From the NCBI GenBank assembly GCA_016795385.1, contig JAEUHI010000003.1, positions 1 through 64,000 on the forward strand: 64,000 nt of DNA, written 5' to 3'. This stretch comes from Verrucomicrobiales bacterium. GTDB taxonomy: Bacteria; Verrucomicrobiota; Verrucomicrobiia; Verrucomicrobiales; DEV007. A program made the position numbers and the translations under genes. The notes below the pieces were generated by a model. The model had not been told where the DNA came from. It worked only from the letters and a program-made list of their open reading frames with translations, and searched no databases. Positions 26,337 through 34,924 of this stretch are shown here, piece by piece (position 1 is the stretch's first letter; each line of letters starts with the position of its first letter).

Positions 26337-26491
26337 AAAAGCGGTTTCGAAACAGAGGTTACCGAGGTTTTCCTAAATTTAAAATGATTTTTTCTATTTT
26401 TTAAAATTTTGAGTTTCCTAGGAATTGTTCCCGAGCCCCCTGCGAAGTTGAGCTTTTGCGGGAGCGACTTACACTGCGACGTTCTTCGTCC
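26337..26491. promoter_or_regulatory. AT-rich divergent promoter region
   Basis: The gap between the small membrane protein and the gene at 26492 contains an AT-rich block (26373-26415, with TTTTTTAAAATTT) in an otherwise GC-rich region. It most likely holds promoters for both directions. Exact -35/-10 boxes could not be assigned. A similar block occurs at 40060-40080, upstream of the transglutaminase-like gene. Confidence 0.35.
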
Positions 26492-27280
26492 ATGTCCGTC
26501 CGTCTTCGCTCTCTCCTCCCTCTCGGCCTCCTCGTGATGGCCGGGCCTTGGCTTGTGCCCGGGGCGATGGGACAGACGGCAGCCCCGTCGGCGACACCGG
26601 CTCTTTCCGGCTCCTCGATGCCTTTGCGGCTCGACCTGTCGCGTCGGGATCTGAAGAACTTCGTCACGGACAAGGAAGCCCTTGCTCCCTACTCCCTCGC
26701 GGAAGGTGCGGTCGCCGACCTCCACGATGTCTTCGCCCTCGGATCGGTGAGCGCGCCCTGGGCCATTTTCTGGGATTCCCGGTCGTGCCGCTTGCTCGGG
26801 ATCCTCGATCTCGAGGCCAAGCCCGAACCGGTCACCGCCTCCTCCGCCCCCGCTTCGGGAGAGGCCACGCCCGACGAAGACACGCCCGATTCCTCACCGT
26901 ACCTGCTGAAGGCGAGCGGTCCCTTTCCCCTCGCGAAGACCGCAGGAGCCTCCGGCACGCCCCGCTACTTCGGATTCCGGCTCGTGAAAGACGTCCCCGA
27001 ATTTCTTTACACCTGCGGATCCCTCTCCATCGAAGAGCGTCTTTGGCTCGATGAGGGTGGCAAAGTGCTGCGCCAACGATTCTCGGTAAAGGATGCCGCC
27101 AAGGGGCTTCAGATTTCCGTGCCCGAGGCTTGGAAAGGCCGTGTCACCTCCTCGGCCGGCACCTGGAAAGGCGCGGTCCTCAGCGTTCCCAAGGAAGCCG
27201 TTGCCGAAGTCATCCTCACCTACCCGCTGGCCGCTCCGGCGGAGGCGACCTCCGAACCCACCACGCCCGACTCGAATTGA
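26492..27280 (+). CDS. Secreted protein of unknown function
   Basis: 262 residues from the ATG at 26492. A clear signal peptide ends around VPGAMGQTAA (residue 28). The mature part has a Ser/Pro/Glu-rich loop near 115-145 and beta-rich flanks (YFGFRLVKDVPEFLYTC). No family was recognised. Its stop overlaps the TTG start of the next gene, so the two products are made together and probably act together in the periplasm or outside. Related gene pairs occur near PVC-specific secreted cytochromes, which would be one lead; none is adjacent here. Confidence 0.65.
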   Translation: MSVRLRSLLPLGLLVMAGPWLVPGAMGQTAAPSATPALSGSSMPLRLDLSRRDLKNFVTDKEALAPYSLAEGAVADLHDVFALGSVSAPWAIFWDSRSCRLLGILDLEAKPEPVTASSAPASGEATPDEDTPDSSPYLLKASGPFPLAKTAGASGTPRYFGFRLVKDVPEFLYTCGSLSIEERLWLDEGGKVLRQRFSVKDAAKGLQISVPEAWKGRVTSSAGTWKGAVLSVPKEAVAEVILTYPLAAPAEATSEPTTPDSN

Positions 27281-28593
27281 GCGCCCGCCTCCCCATTTAC
27301 CTGCTCGTCGGACTGACCCTCGCGACACCGGCGACGGCTGCCGAGACCGCCCCCGGCACCGCTGCCGGTGATACCCGCGAGCGCCGTTTCATCGAGATCA
27401 CGCCGAATGACCAGGTGCCGACGATCCGGGCGATCACTCCCATCGATGGATCGAACGTCTTTTTCCTGAATCACCGGGGACAAGTCGGTGTCGCGAAGTT
27501 TTCCCCCGGTCTCAGCCAGATCGGGTGGGAATTCTACTCCGAGGTGAAATTGAACGCCCTCCCCTCCCTCGCCCTCGGGCCAGGCTATTCGGTGCTTTCG
27601 GCTTCGCCCTACGAATTGACCCAGGGCTTCGACACCGACCGGGATGTGGAACTCGATTTCTTTCAGGCGCTCGTGCGGGAATGGACCGACCGGGACAAGG
27701 GTGTCGTCATCACCGCCGGCCCCGTCGCCGATCCGCACGGCCGCGTTCTCTTCGCCCTCTCCCCGCATGCCCTGAAGGCCGGCGATCCTCCCAAGGCGAG
27801 GCTCATGGCCTGGGTCCCTGCAACGGGTTCACTCATCCCGGTAACGGAGAGTGAACTGCTCATCGATGGTTTCGCCTTGCGCCGCGATGGCCTGCTCGCC
27901 ACCCGGCTGGCCATGCCCGACTACACCGACGGCTTTTTCCTCTCGCTCACCGAATTGCCTCCGCCCGTGCCTGACAAACCGGCCGAAGCTCCCTCGCCGA
28001 TGCCTTTCACCCTGCCCTCGCTGATCATCCCCGCCGAGATCACCAAACGCGATCGCCCCGACCAGCCGGTCTTTTTCGATGAGGAAGGGCGCAGTAAGCT
28101 CCTGCTCGTTTGTCCCGTCTCGCATCACCTCATCGAGGTCGTCCCCGAGAAGGTCGACGGCCTCTGGCAGGGGGCCATTCTCCTTCGGGCGCTCTCTCCC
28201 AAACCGATCTACACGGCCGCCGCCGTCGAATCCGGTCTGCTCCTCGGGGGCGGAGATGAGGGATTCGTGCCCTTGCAGGACGATCCGTCGGTCCATCGCA
28301 TCACCCGGCTCGATCTCGCCGCCGATGGCATCGCCCTGGCCTTCAGCCAGCCGGTCGATCGGTACGAGGCGGTGAAGCCGGAAAACTACTCCGTCAAGGC
28401 CATCGCCCTCGGTGGCGGTGAGAAGACCCTCGCGATCCAGCCGGTCGTCGAGTCGGATGGGCGGCACCTCGTGCTGCGTTGCGAGTTGCCCGGGCCCGGT
28501 AGCGTCCTCCGCGTCGTCTGCCAGAACCTCCCCTCCGAGAAGGGTGGAAAGCTCCTCCACGCGTCCGCCTTCTACACCCTCCACTCCCGCTGA
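27277..28593 (+). CDS. Secreted protein of unknown function, propeller-like with terminal beta domain
   Basis: 438 residues from a TTG start (27277) that overlaps the stop of the gene before it. This start puts a normal signal peptide (to about TPATAAE, residue 22) at the N-terminus, whereas the upstream open frame is antisense noise. Segments such as ITPIDGSNVFFLNHRGQVGV and SGLLLGGGDEGFVPLQDD look like propeller strands. The last 110 residues (RLDLAADGIALAFSQPV onward) resemble the Ig-like or fibronectin-type ends of PVC secreted proteins. No enzymatic motif was recognised. Translational coupling suggests a shared role with the upstream protein. Confidence 0.65.
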   Translation: MSARLPIYLLVGLTLATPATAAETAPGTAAGDTRERRFIEITPNDQVPTIRAITPIDGSNVFFLNHRGQVGVAKFSPGLSQIGWEFYSEVKLNALPSLALGPGYSVLSASPYELTQGFDTDRDVELDFFQALVREWTDRDKGVVITAGPVADPHGRVLFALSPHALKAGDPPKARLMAWVPATGSLIPVTESELLIDGFALRRDGLLATRLAMPDYTDGFFLSLTELPPPVPDKPAEAPSPMPFTLPSLIIPAEITKRDRPDQPVFFDEEGRSKLLLVCPVSHHLIEVVPEKVDGLWQGAILLRALSPKPIYTAAAVESGLLLGGGDEGFVPLQDDPSVHRITRLDLAADGIALAFSQPVDRYEAVKPENYSVKAIALGGGEKTLAIQPVVESDGRHLVLRCELPGPGSVLRVVCQNLPSEKGGKLLHASAFYTLHSR

Positions 28594-28614
28594 ACGGGGA
28601 TCGGGTGGGCCGGA

Positions 28615-28944
28615 TTATTTCGCGATGCCCTGCGGCACCTTCGCCCCCGCGTCGGCGAGACGTTTCATCACCTCCGCCAGCAGCCACAGATTCATCTCCG
28701 CGGATCCTTTCGTATCGATGAGATCCTGCGTGTAGCCCAGTTCAATCGCGAGCTTTTTGCGGGCTCCGTAACTGGGATCGAGATCGACCGTTCTGAGCAA
28801 ATCCGAGATCGAGCGACGCCAATCCGGCGCATCCGGATGCGCTTTGGCCAGGGAATCCAGGTGCTCCGCAAAGTCAATCCCCAGCACGGGATGACCTTCC
28901 GGCCGGTCACAGATCCGGGCCACCAGTTTGGAGAATGAGCTCAT
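28615..28944 (-). CDS. DUF3597 family protein
   Basis: 109 residues. The core (about 25-100) has the family blocks DWRRSISDLLRTVDLDPSYG, ARKKLAIELGY and SAEMNLWLLAEVMKRLA. DUF3597 proteins are small helical proteins, often with a LysM-like or basic partner domain; their function is unknown. This one is the bare domain, shorter than many members. It converges with the gene at 27277 and shares the minus strand with the ammonium transporter upstream, separated from it by a terminator. Confidence 0.8.
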   Translation of the reverse strand: MSSFSKLVARICDRPEGHPVLGIDFAEHLDSLAKAHPDAPDWRRSISDLLRTVDLDPSYGARKKLAIELGYTQDLIDTKGSAEMNLWLLAEVMKRLADAGAKVPQGIAK

Positions 28945-29053
28945 GCGAGGGAGATTAGGCGGGGAGTTCTTTCTGACAAGGAGGAAGATTGGGAATTCCC
29001 TTCTCTGTCTCCTTCCCGGCTTCCGTGGCCCGCTTCCTCCCTCCCAAACAAAA

Positions 29054-29081
29054 ACCCCCGCCCGGTTTCCCGGACGGGGGT
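29054..29081 (-). terminator. Intrinsic terminator of the ammonium transporter gene
   Basis: A 12 bp stem with one mismatch (ACCCCCGCCCGG and its partner at 29070-29081), a 4-base loop and, on the minus strand, a following run of five T then GTTT. It lies about 35 bp past the stop of the transporter gene at 29117. Confidence 0.85.
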
Positions 29082-29116
29082 CTGTGGTTGAATCGTCGTC
29101 TTTGACGCCGGATGGA

Positions 29117-30397
29117 TCAGCTCGTGTAGGCGGTCTCGCCGTGCGAGGTCGTGTCGAGACCGGCGGCTTCGTCCTGCTCGCTGACGCGGAGGCCCACCGT
29201 GTATTTGGCGATGAGCAGCGCGATCACCGAGACCACTCCGCTCCACCCGATCGTGACGAGGACGCTGAGAATCTGTTTCATGAGCTGCCCGTCGGCCGCG
29301 CCACCGCGGACGAAGACACCCGTGAGGATGGCACCGACGATCCCGCCGATGCCGTGCACCCCGAAGACGTCGAGGCTGTCATCGTATTTGAGGGCGCGCT
29401 TCATCGTGGTGGCGCAGAAGTAGCAGACCACCGCCGAAACCGCGCCGATGATGAGGGCTCCGACCACCGTCGAGGTGCCCGAGGCCGGGGTAATGGCCAC
29501 GAGGCCGGCGACCGCTCCGGTCGCGGCACCCACCGCGGTGGGTTTTTTCGTCACCATCCACTCCACCAGCATCCACACGAGGACGGCAGCCGCCGTCGCG
29601 ATCTGCGTCGTCAGCATGGCGTAACCGGCGGAACCGTTCGCCGCCACCGCGCTGCCGGCGTTGAATCCGAACCAGCCGACCCAGAGCAGGGCCGCACCGA
29701 TCACGGTGAAGGGCACGCTGTGGGGATGCATCGCCGTGGCACCGAATCCCTTGCGTTTGCCCACCATGATACAGGCGACGAGACCCGCGATACCCGCGTT
29801 GATGTGCACCACGGTGCCGCCCGCGAAGTCGAGCACGCCCCATTTCGAGAACAGGCCGATGTTCACCGCCCAAGCCATGTGCCAGATCGGGAGGTAGGAG
29901 AAAGTCGCCCAGATCGTCGTGAAGATCAGCACCGCCGAGAACTTCATGCGCTCGGCGAAGGCTCCCACGATGAGGGCGGGAGTGATGATGATGAAGGTCA
30001 TCTGGAAGGTCACGAAGACGCTCTCAGGGATCGTGCCGCTCAAGGACTCTGCCTCGACCCCCTTCAGGAACATCTTCGAGAAATCCCCGAAAAAGGCCCC
30101 TTCCCCGGTCGTCGCGACGCTGTAGCCATACACGACCCAGATCACCGACATCAGCGCGGCGATAACGAAACACTGCACCAGAACGGAGAGAACGTTTTTC
30201 GCCCGCACGAGGCCGCCGTAGAAAAGGGCCAGACCCGGCAGGGTCATCAGCAGGACGAGCACCGTCGAGGTCAGCATCCAGGCGGTGTCGCCCGTATCGG
30301 GCGCCGCCGGGGCCGCGTCTTGGGCAAAAAGTGAACCGGTCGCTCCGAGGAGCACCGCCAACAGGGAGAGCCTTTTCCAAGGCGCGGACTGATGCAT
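29117..30397 (-). CDS. amtB: Ammonium transporter, Amt family
   Basis: 426 residues. A cleavable signal peptide (to about SLFAQD) is followed by 11 membrane helices. Family blocks include LALFYGGLVRAKNVLS, the Phe-gate region FVTFQMTF, IWHMAWAV, the signature DFAGGTVVHINAGIAGLV with the first pore His, and FGVHGIGGIVG with the twin His. The protein conducts ammonium/ammonia through the inner membrane. No glnK gene is adjacent, which is unusual for amtB. A sigma-54 promoter lies upstream and a terminator downstream, so this is a single-gene unit under nitrogen control. Confidence 0.95.
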   Translation of the reverse strand: MHQSAPWKRLSLLAVLLGATGSLFAQDAAPAAPDTGDTAWMLTSTVLVLLMTLPGLALFYGGLVRAKNVLSVLVQCFVIAALMSVIWVVYGYSVATTGEGAFFGDFSKMFLKGVEAESLSGTIPESVFVTFQMTFIIITPALIVGAFAERMKFSAVLIFTTIWATFSYLPIWHMAWAVNIGLFSKWGVLDFAGGTVVHINAGIAGLVACIMVGKRKGFGATAMHPHSVPFTVIGAALLWVGWFGFNAGSAVAANGSAGYAMLTTQIATAAAVLVWMLVEWMVTKKPTAVGAATGAVAGLVAITPASGTSTVVGALIIGAVSAVVCYFCATTMKRALKYDDSLDVFGVHGIGGIVGAILTGVFVRGGAADGQLMKQILSVLVTIGWSGVVSVIALLIAKYTVGLRVSEQDEAAGLDTTSHGETAYTS

Positions 30398-30467
30398 GGA
30401 TCTTTTGAGGGTTGAGTTGGTTTACCAAAAAACGCCGGCTCTTCCGAACCGACGCAAGTCCAATGGT

Positions 30468-30484
30468 AGCAACTGCCATGCCAA
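30468..30484 (-). promoter_or_regulatory. Sigma-54 (RpoN) promoter of amtB
   Basis: On the minus strand the site reads TTGGCATGGCAGTTGCT. The -24 GG and -12 GC are separated by exactly 10 bp, and the match to consensus YTGGCACG-N4-TTGCW differs at one base (T for C). Transcription would start near 30457, giving a leader of about 60 bases. Control by an NtrC-type activator is inferred from the promoter class and the gene. Confidence 0.75.
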
Positions 30485-30633
30485 GTCTCTCATTTTCATG
30501 CACCCACCGATACCTTACGCCGATTTTGCCACGTTCCTCCGACTCCCTCCGCTTCGGACCTCCGCCCGACTTACCACCCCCGCTCCCCCTCCCCGTTGCG
30601 CCCTCGCGAAAACCGCCTAACCTGTCGGCGTTC

Positions 30634-31317
30634 ATGAAAGCCATCCCGCGCCTCGTCGCGCTGCTCACCGTCCTGCTCGTCTGCGCGCCGCTCTTTACCG
30701 GAGGACAGGGCCTTTTCCAGCGCGACGCCAAGGCCGCGATCTACCGGAAGGCGAAGAAGTATCATCTCGTCCCCATCGAGACGGCCGTGCCCGAGGCCTT
30801 CATCGATCTCCGCTACAAGATCACCTCCGCCGCCGGCAAGCCGCTCTATCTCACCGAGATGCCGGCCCTGATCCATCGCGCCACCGCCGCGAAGCTACGC
30901 AAGGTCGCCGAAGAGCTGAAACCCCACGGCTATTATCTGAAAATCTGGGATGCTTGGCGTCCGCCGGAGGCCCATCAGGCCCTCTGGGACGCGGTGCAGG
31001 ACGAACGCTACGTCGTCCCTCCGAGCAAGGGCCTTTCCTGGCATTGCTATGGCATCTCCGTCGATCTCACCCTCGCCCGGGCCGACGGCACCGAAGTGCC
31101 GATGCCTTCCAAGTTCGATGAATTCTCCACCCGGGCCGCCTCGCGCTATACCGGAGGCGATCCCGAGATCGCGCGCCGCGTCACCCTGCTCCAGACCGCG
31201 ATGAAGAACGCCGGCTTCCGGGTCATCGAATCGGAATGGTGGCACTTCGACGACATGCGCGCCGAAGGCGGGATCCGAAACGTCACCGCCGCGGATCTGG
31301 GCATCCGCATGCCCTGA
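30634..31317 (+). CDS. D-Ala-D-Ala dipeptidase, VanX/DdpX-like (M15D)
   Basis: 227 residues from the ATG at 30634. A signal peptide or anchor (about 7-24) is followed by the M15D metallopeptidase domain: FIDLRYKI, WDAWRPPEAH, the zinc motif SWHCYGISVDL (SxHxxGxAxD pattern) and ESEWWHF, with catalytic Glu and third zinc His. All key residues are present. Exported versions probably recycle peptidoglycan dipeptides; vancomycin resistance is unlikely since no vanH or vanA gene is near. The cca gene follows after 10 bp on the same strand. Confidence 0.88.
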   Translation: MKAIPRLVALLTVLLVCAPLFTGGQGLFQRDAKAAIYRKAKKYHLVPIETAVPEAFIDLRYKITSAAGKPLYLTEMPALIHRATAAKLRKVAEELKPHGYYLKIWDAWRPPEAHQALWDAVQDERYVVPPSKGLSWHCYGISVDLTLARADGTEVPMPSKFDEFSTRAASRYTGGDPEIARRVTLLQTAMKNAGFRVIESEWWHFDDMRAEGGIRNVTAADLGIRMP

Positions 31318-31327
31318 CAAAGCCACA

Positions 31328-32638
31328 ATGGAATCCGACGCCGTCGCCATCGTCCGCGAGCTCCGCGCCGCGGGCCACGAGGCCTGCTTCGCGGGCGGTT
31401 GCGTGCGCGATCTCCTCCGCGGCGTCGCTCCGAAGGATTTCGACATCGCCACGAGCGCCCGCCCCGATGAGATCCAGCGACTCTATCCCAAGGCCGATTC
31501 CATCGGCGCCCACTTCGGCGTCATGCTGGTAAAACGGGGCGGTCACTTCTACGAAGTCGCCACTTTCCGCGAGGACGGCGACTACCACGACGGACGCCGT
31601 CCCAGTTCGGTGACCTTTTCCGATGCCGCGGCCGACGCTCGCCGGCGCGATTTCACGATCAACGGCATGTTCTACGATCCTCTCACGGAAGAGGTCATCG
31701 ACCACGTCGGCGGCCGTGCCGATCTCGGGGCCCGCCTCATCAGGGCGATCGGTCAGCCCCTCGATCGCTTCCGCGAAGACTACCTGCGCCTGCTCCGGGC
31801 GATCCGCTTCGCCACCCTCCTCGAATTCGAGATCGAAGAAGGCACCTGGGAAGCCATCCGCGAAGTCGCGCCCCGCATCACCGACATCAGTCCCGAGCGC
31901 ATCCGCGAAGAGCTCGACAAGATCTGGAAAAGCCCCCATCGCGTCCGTGGATTCGACCTGCTCGTCGACAGCGGCCTCATGCGGGCCATCCTTCCCGAGA
32001 TCCTCGATCTGCAAGGCTGCGAGCAACCACCGCAGTTCCACCCCGAGGGCGATGTCTTCGTCCACACACGCCTCATGCTGTCGCTCCTGCCGCCCGACGC
32101 CAGTCTGCCCCTCGTCCTTTCCGTGCTTTTTCACGACATCGCCAAACCCGCCACCTTCACCCTCGATCCCGCCGAGGGGCGCATCCGCTTCAACGGACAC
32201 GAAAAGGTCGGTGCGGAAATGACCGAGACCATCCTCAGGCGTCTCCGGTATCCCAACGCCATCATCGACGCCACCGTCTCGGGCGTCGCTCATCACATGC
32301 AGTTCAAGGACGTGACGAAGATGCGCACCGCCACCTTGAAGCGATTCATGGCCCGCGAGCACTTCGCCGACGAGCTCGAGTTGCATCGCGTCGACTGCCT
32401 CGGCAGCAATGGCCTCCTCGGAAACTACGAATACCTTCTCCAAAAGCAGGAAGAATTCGCAGCCGCACCCCTGTTACCCCGGTGGTTCCTCCAAGGGGGC
32501 GACCTCATTGCCCGGGGCTGGAAGGCAGGCCCGGACCTCGGCCGGATCCTCACCGAGGCCCACGACCTGCAGCTCGACGGCACCCATACGACCCGCGAGG
32601 AAGCGCTGGCCTGGCTGGAGGAAAAGACTCCATCCTGA
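31328..32638 (+). CDS. cca: CCA-adding tRNA nucleotidyltransferase with HD domain
   Basis: 436 residues. The class II nucleotidyltransferase head has AGGCVRDLL, the catalytic DxD in KDFDIATSARP, RRDFTINGM and the RxxRxR-type motif YLRLLRAIRFA. Neck and body helices follow, then an HD phosphohydrolase domain with VLFHDIAKP and AHHMQF. The enzyme adds or repairs the 3' CCA of tRNA; the HD domain resembles the one of E. coli Cca. Poly(A) polymerase is the alternative for this fold, but the sequence lacks the basic C-terminus. It probably shares a transcript with the dipeptidase gene. Confidence 0.9.
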   Translation: MESDAVAIVRELRAAGHEACFAGGCVRDLLRGVAPKDFDIATSARPDEIQRLYPKADSIGAHFGVMLVKRGGHFYEVATFREDGDYHDGRRPSSVTFSDAAADARRRDFTINGMFYDPLTEEVIDHVGGRADLGARLIRAIGQPLDRFREDYLRLLRAIRFATLLEFEIEEGTWEAIREVAPRITDISPERIREELDKIWKSPHRVRGFDLLVDSGLMRAILPEILDLQGCEQPPQFHPEGDVFVHTRLMLSLLPPDASLPLVLSVLFHDIAKPATFTLDPAEGRIRFNGHEKVGAEMTETILRRLRYPNAIIDATVSGVAHHMQFKDVTKMRTATLKRFMAREHFADELELHRVDCLGSNGLLGNYEYLLQKQEEFAAAPLLPRWFLQGGDLIARGWKAGPDLGRILTEAHDLQLDGTHTTREEALAWLEEKTPS

Positions 32639-32654
32639 TCTCCGTCCTTGCCGA

Positions 32655-32691
32655 CCCAACAGGGTCGGATGCCCCGGCAAACCCTGTTGGG
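32655..32691 (+). terminator. Hairpin after cca, possible terminator
   Basis: Inverted arms CCCAACAGGGT (32655-32665) and ACCCTGTTGGG (32681-32691) match perfectly over 11 bp with a 15-base loop. No T-run follows, so it may be a palindromic repeat rather than a terminator. Half-sites of the same word (CAACAGGGTC, ACCCTGTTGAG) recur near 42788 and 55165. Confidence 0.45.
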
Positions 32692-32764
32692 CCGTGCCAA
32701 CGTCATGCCGAATTTCGAGCTTGAACCGGGACTTGGTTTCCTTCTACCCTCATCGACCCACAAC

Positions 32765-33067
32765 ATGACTGCCGCCCCCGCCCTCTTCGCCACCCATACC
32801 TTGGTTTTCGCGATGGGAATCGGCGTGCAGGAGATGCTGGTGATCTTTTTGATCCTCCTGATGCTTTCCGTGCCTGCGATCGTCGCCGTTGTGATCGTCC
32901 TGTTTGTCGCACGCAAGGCGAACCGGTCCGCGTCTTCACCAGCCCCGGTTCCATCGGCCCGGTCCCGTGAGGAGCGTCTGGCGGAACTCGATGGGTTGCT
33001 CGCCCAATCCTTGATTACCGAAGCCGAATACCAAACGCAGCGGGAAAGAATTTTAGGAGAGTTGTAG
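32765..33067 (+). CDS. SHOCT-domain membrane protein
   Basis: 100 residues from the ATG at 32765. One or two hydrophobic helices (about 8-20 and 24-50) anchor a short linker and a C-terminal SHOCT motif: LAELDGLLAQSLITEAEYQT with RILGEL behind it. SHOCT motifs are oligomerisation helices, and such small anchored proteins have no assigned function. The gene stands 126 bp after cca. Confidence 0.75.
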   Translation: MTAAPALFATHTLVFAMGIGVQEMLVIFLILLMLSVPAIVAVVIVLFVARKANRSASSPAPVPSARSREERLAELDGLLAQSLITEAEYQTQRERILGEL

Positions 33068-33202
33068 CCTGACGCCGAGTCTCCCGTTGCTCCGCCACGG
33101 CACCCGCGCATGCGCCGCGGCGAAAGACGCATTTTGGCTGGCACTGCCGTTCGCGATCCGCTTCACTGGGAGTTCACCCTATACCCTCCCTCCCAGCCCG
33201 TC

Positions 33203-34363
33203 ATGCGTTCCGCCCTGCCCGTCTCACTCGCCGTCCTTTTTCCTGTCTTTCTGCTTCTGCAAGCCGCGCCGCCGGCGGGACTCCCGAAATTCGAACCCCA
33301 GGTGATCGATGCGGCAGTCGAGATCGGCTATGGACTCGCCATCGGCGATGTCGACGGAGATGGGAAATCCGACGTGCTGCTCTGCGACAAGCGCGAGATC
33401 TCGTGGTTCCGCAATCCCGATTGGCAGGAGGCCACCATCGCGAAAAACCTGACGCTGCGCGACCACGTCTGTCTCGCCGCCGCCGACATCGATGGCGATG
33501 GCAAGGTGGAGGTCGCGGCCGGTGCCCAATGGAATCCCGGCGAGACGACCGACAAGGCCCAATCGGGAGCCGTCTTTTTCCTCCAGCGCCCGGAATCGGG
33601 CGAGGGACCGTGGAAACCGGTGCCGCTCTATCACGATCCCACCACCCACCGCATGCGTTGGGTCAAGACGGAGAAGGGCCACGACCTCGTCGTGCTGCCA
33701 CTCCACGGGATCGGGAACAAAGACGGGGCGGGCGAAAATCCCGTCAACGTGCGCAGCTACCGCGTCGATCCCGCGAAGGCGGGCGAGGAGGCGGCCTGGA
33801 GCCATGAGGTGCTCGGCACGAAGCTGCACGTGACCCACAATTTCGACATCCGCGACGGATACCTCTACATCGGAGGCAGCGGCGGAGTCTCGCGCGAAAA
33901 GGCCGACGGATCGGAATCGACGATGCTGGTGACACCGGAGAATTCGACACCTCCGACCCGCGGGGTCGGCGAGATCGCGAAGGGATCCGATTTCATCGCC
34001 GCGGTCGAGCCTTTCCATGGGAATGACCTCGCCGTTTATCGGGAAAAAGAAGGGGTCTGGTCGCGCACCCTGCTCACCGATGCCCTCAATCAGGGCCATG
34101 CTCTCGGCGTCGCCGATTTCAATGGGGACGGCCGCGAGGACGTCGTCGTCGGCTGGCGGAATCCCGATGCCGAGGGCCATGTCGGCGTAAAAATCTTTTT
34201 CCAGAAGGCCGACGGTTCGTGGGAAAACGCCTTCTGGGTGGCGCGCGACCTCGTCGCCGCCGAGGACCTGAAGGTCGCGGATCTGAACACCGACGGCCGC
34301 CCCGACATCGTCGTGTCGGGCCGGAGTTCCAACAATCTCGTCATTTTCTGGAACCGGCCTTGA
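33203..34363 (+). CDS. Secreted FG-GAP/VCBS-repeat beta-propeller protein
   Basis: 386 residues. A signal peptide (to about LQAAPPAG) is followed by an integrin-like propeller. Calcium-binding loops of the type DxDxDGxxD are visible: GDVDGDGKSDVLL, ADIDGDGKVEVAA, ADFNGDGREDVVV and ADLNTDGRPDIVV. No catalytic domain is attached. Such proteins are abundant in Verrucomicrobiota and Planctomycetes and probably work in extracellular binding. The start was chosen at the ATG that gives the signal peptide; the frame continues upstream without content. Confidence 0.85.
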   Translation: MRSALPVSLAVLFPVFLLLQAAPPAGLPKFEPQVIDAAVEIGYGLAIGDVDGDGKSDVLLCDKREISWFRNPDWQEATIAKNLTLRDHVCLAAADIDGDGKVEVAAGAQWNPGETTDKAQSGAVFFLQRPESGEGPWKPVPLYHDPTTHRMRWVKTEKGHDLVVLPLHGIGNKDGAGENPVNVRSYRVDPAKAGEEAAWSHEVLGTKLHVTHNFDIRDGYLYIGGSGGVSREKADGSESTMLVTPENSTPPTRGVGEIAKGSDFIAAVEPFHGNDLAVYREKEGVWSRTLLTDALNQGHALGVADFNGDGREDVVVGWRNPDAEGHVGVKIFFQKADGSWENAFWVARDLVAAEDLKVADLNTDGRPDIVVSGRSSNNLVIFWNRP

Positions 34364-34446
34364 TCCGAATGGGCCGCTTCACGTGGCCCCTCCGGCCTTG
34401 CATCGCCGGGAGTCGCGGGGCACATTGACGGAACCCCTCCCCGAAC

Positions 34447-34914
34447 ATGCGACGCTCCGCCTTCGTTCTCCTCTGCCTGCTTCCGGCGATCCTCTTCACC
34501 GCTTGCGCCACCAATCCGGCGGAACGGCGCGTGCAGAAATTCCCCGAGCGCTTCGCGGGTCTGACGGATCGGGAAAAAGATCTCGTCCTTCGCGGCGAGG
34601 TCACGGAGGGCATGTCACAGGATGCCGTCTTCATCGCGTGGGGCAATCCAGGGCGCGTCATGGCCGGCAGCCGTGATGGCAAAGGCAGCGAGCGCTGGGC
34701 CTATTTCCACACCGCTCCGGTCAGCACCTATTCGGTCGGCTACGGGGCTTGGGGGCCGCATCCCTTTTATTCCGCCTACGGCGTGCACCCCGTCTACGGG
34801 TATGGGTATGGCCCCGGTTGGGGCTTCGGCTCGGGAGTCGATTACGTGCCTTACCTCGACCGCACCGTCGAATTCGTGAACGGCAAGGTCGTGGCCTGGG
34901 AGCGGCTCCGTTGA
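34447..34914 (+). CDS. Lipoprotein, BamE/SmpA-like fold suspected
   Basis: 155 residues. The signal peptide ends in lipobox LFTAC (Cys20). The next section, VLRGEVTEGMSQDAVFIAWG with NPGRVM, resembles the helix-turn segment of SmpA/OmlA (BamE-like) domains. A Gly/Tyr/Pro-rich insert follows (about 98-130, words such as VYGYGYGPGWGFG), then a final strand VEFVNGKVVAWERL that also fits the fold. It is probably an outer-membrane lipoprotein. The moaA gene begins 10 bp downstream, but no functional link is apparent. Confidence 0.75.
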   Translation: MRRSAFVLLCLLPAILFTACATNPAERRVQKFPERFAGLTDREKDLVLRGEVTEGMSQDAVFIAWGNPGRVMAGSRDGKGSERWAYFHTAPVSTYSVGYGAWGPHPFYSAYGVHPVYGYGYGPGWGFGSGVDYVPYLDRTVEFVNGKVVAWERLR

Positions 34915-34924
34915 GGATCGCAAC

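Noticed and set aside
30634..31317. VanX-like gene considered as part of a vancomycin resistance cluster
   Set aside because: No vanH, vanA or vanRS-like genes are nearby, and the protein has an export signal, which fits peptidoglycan recycling better.
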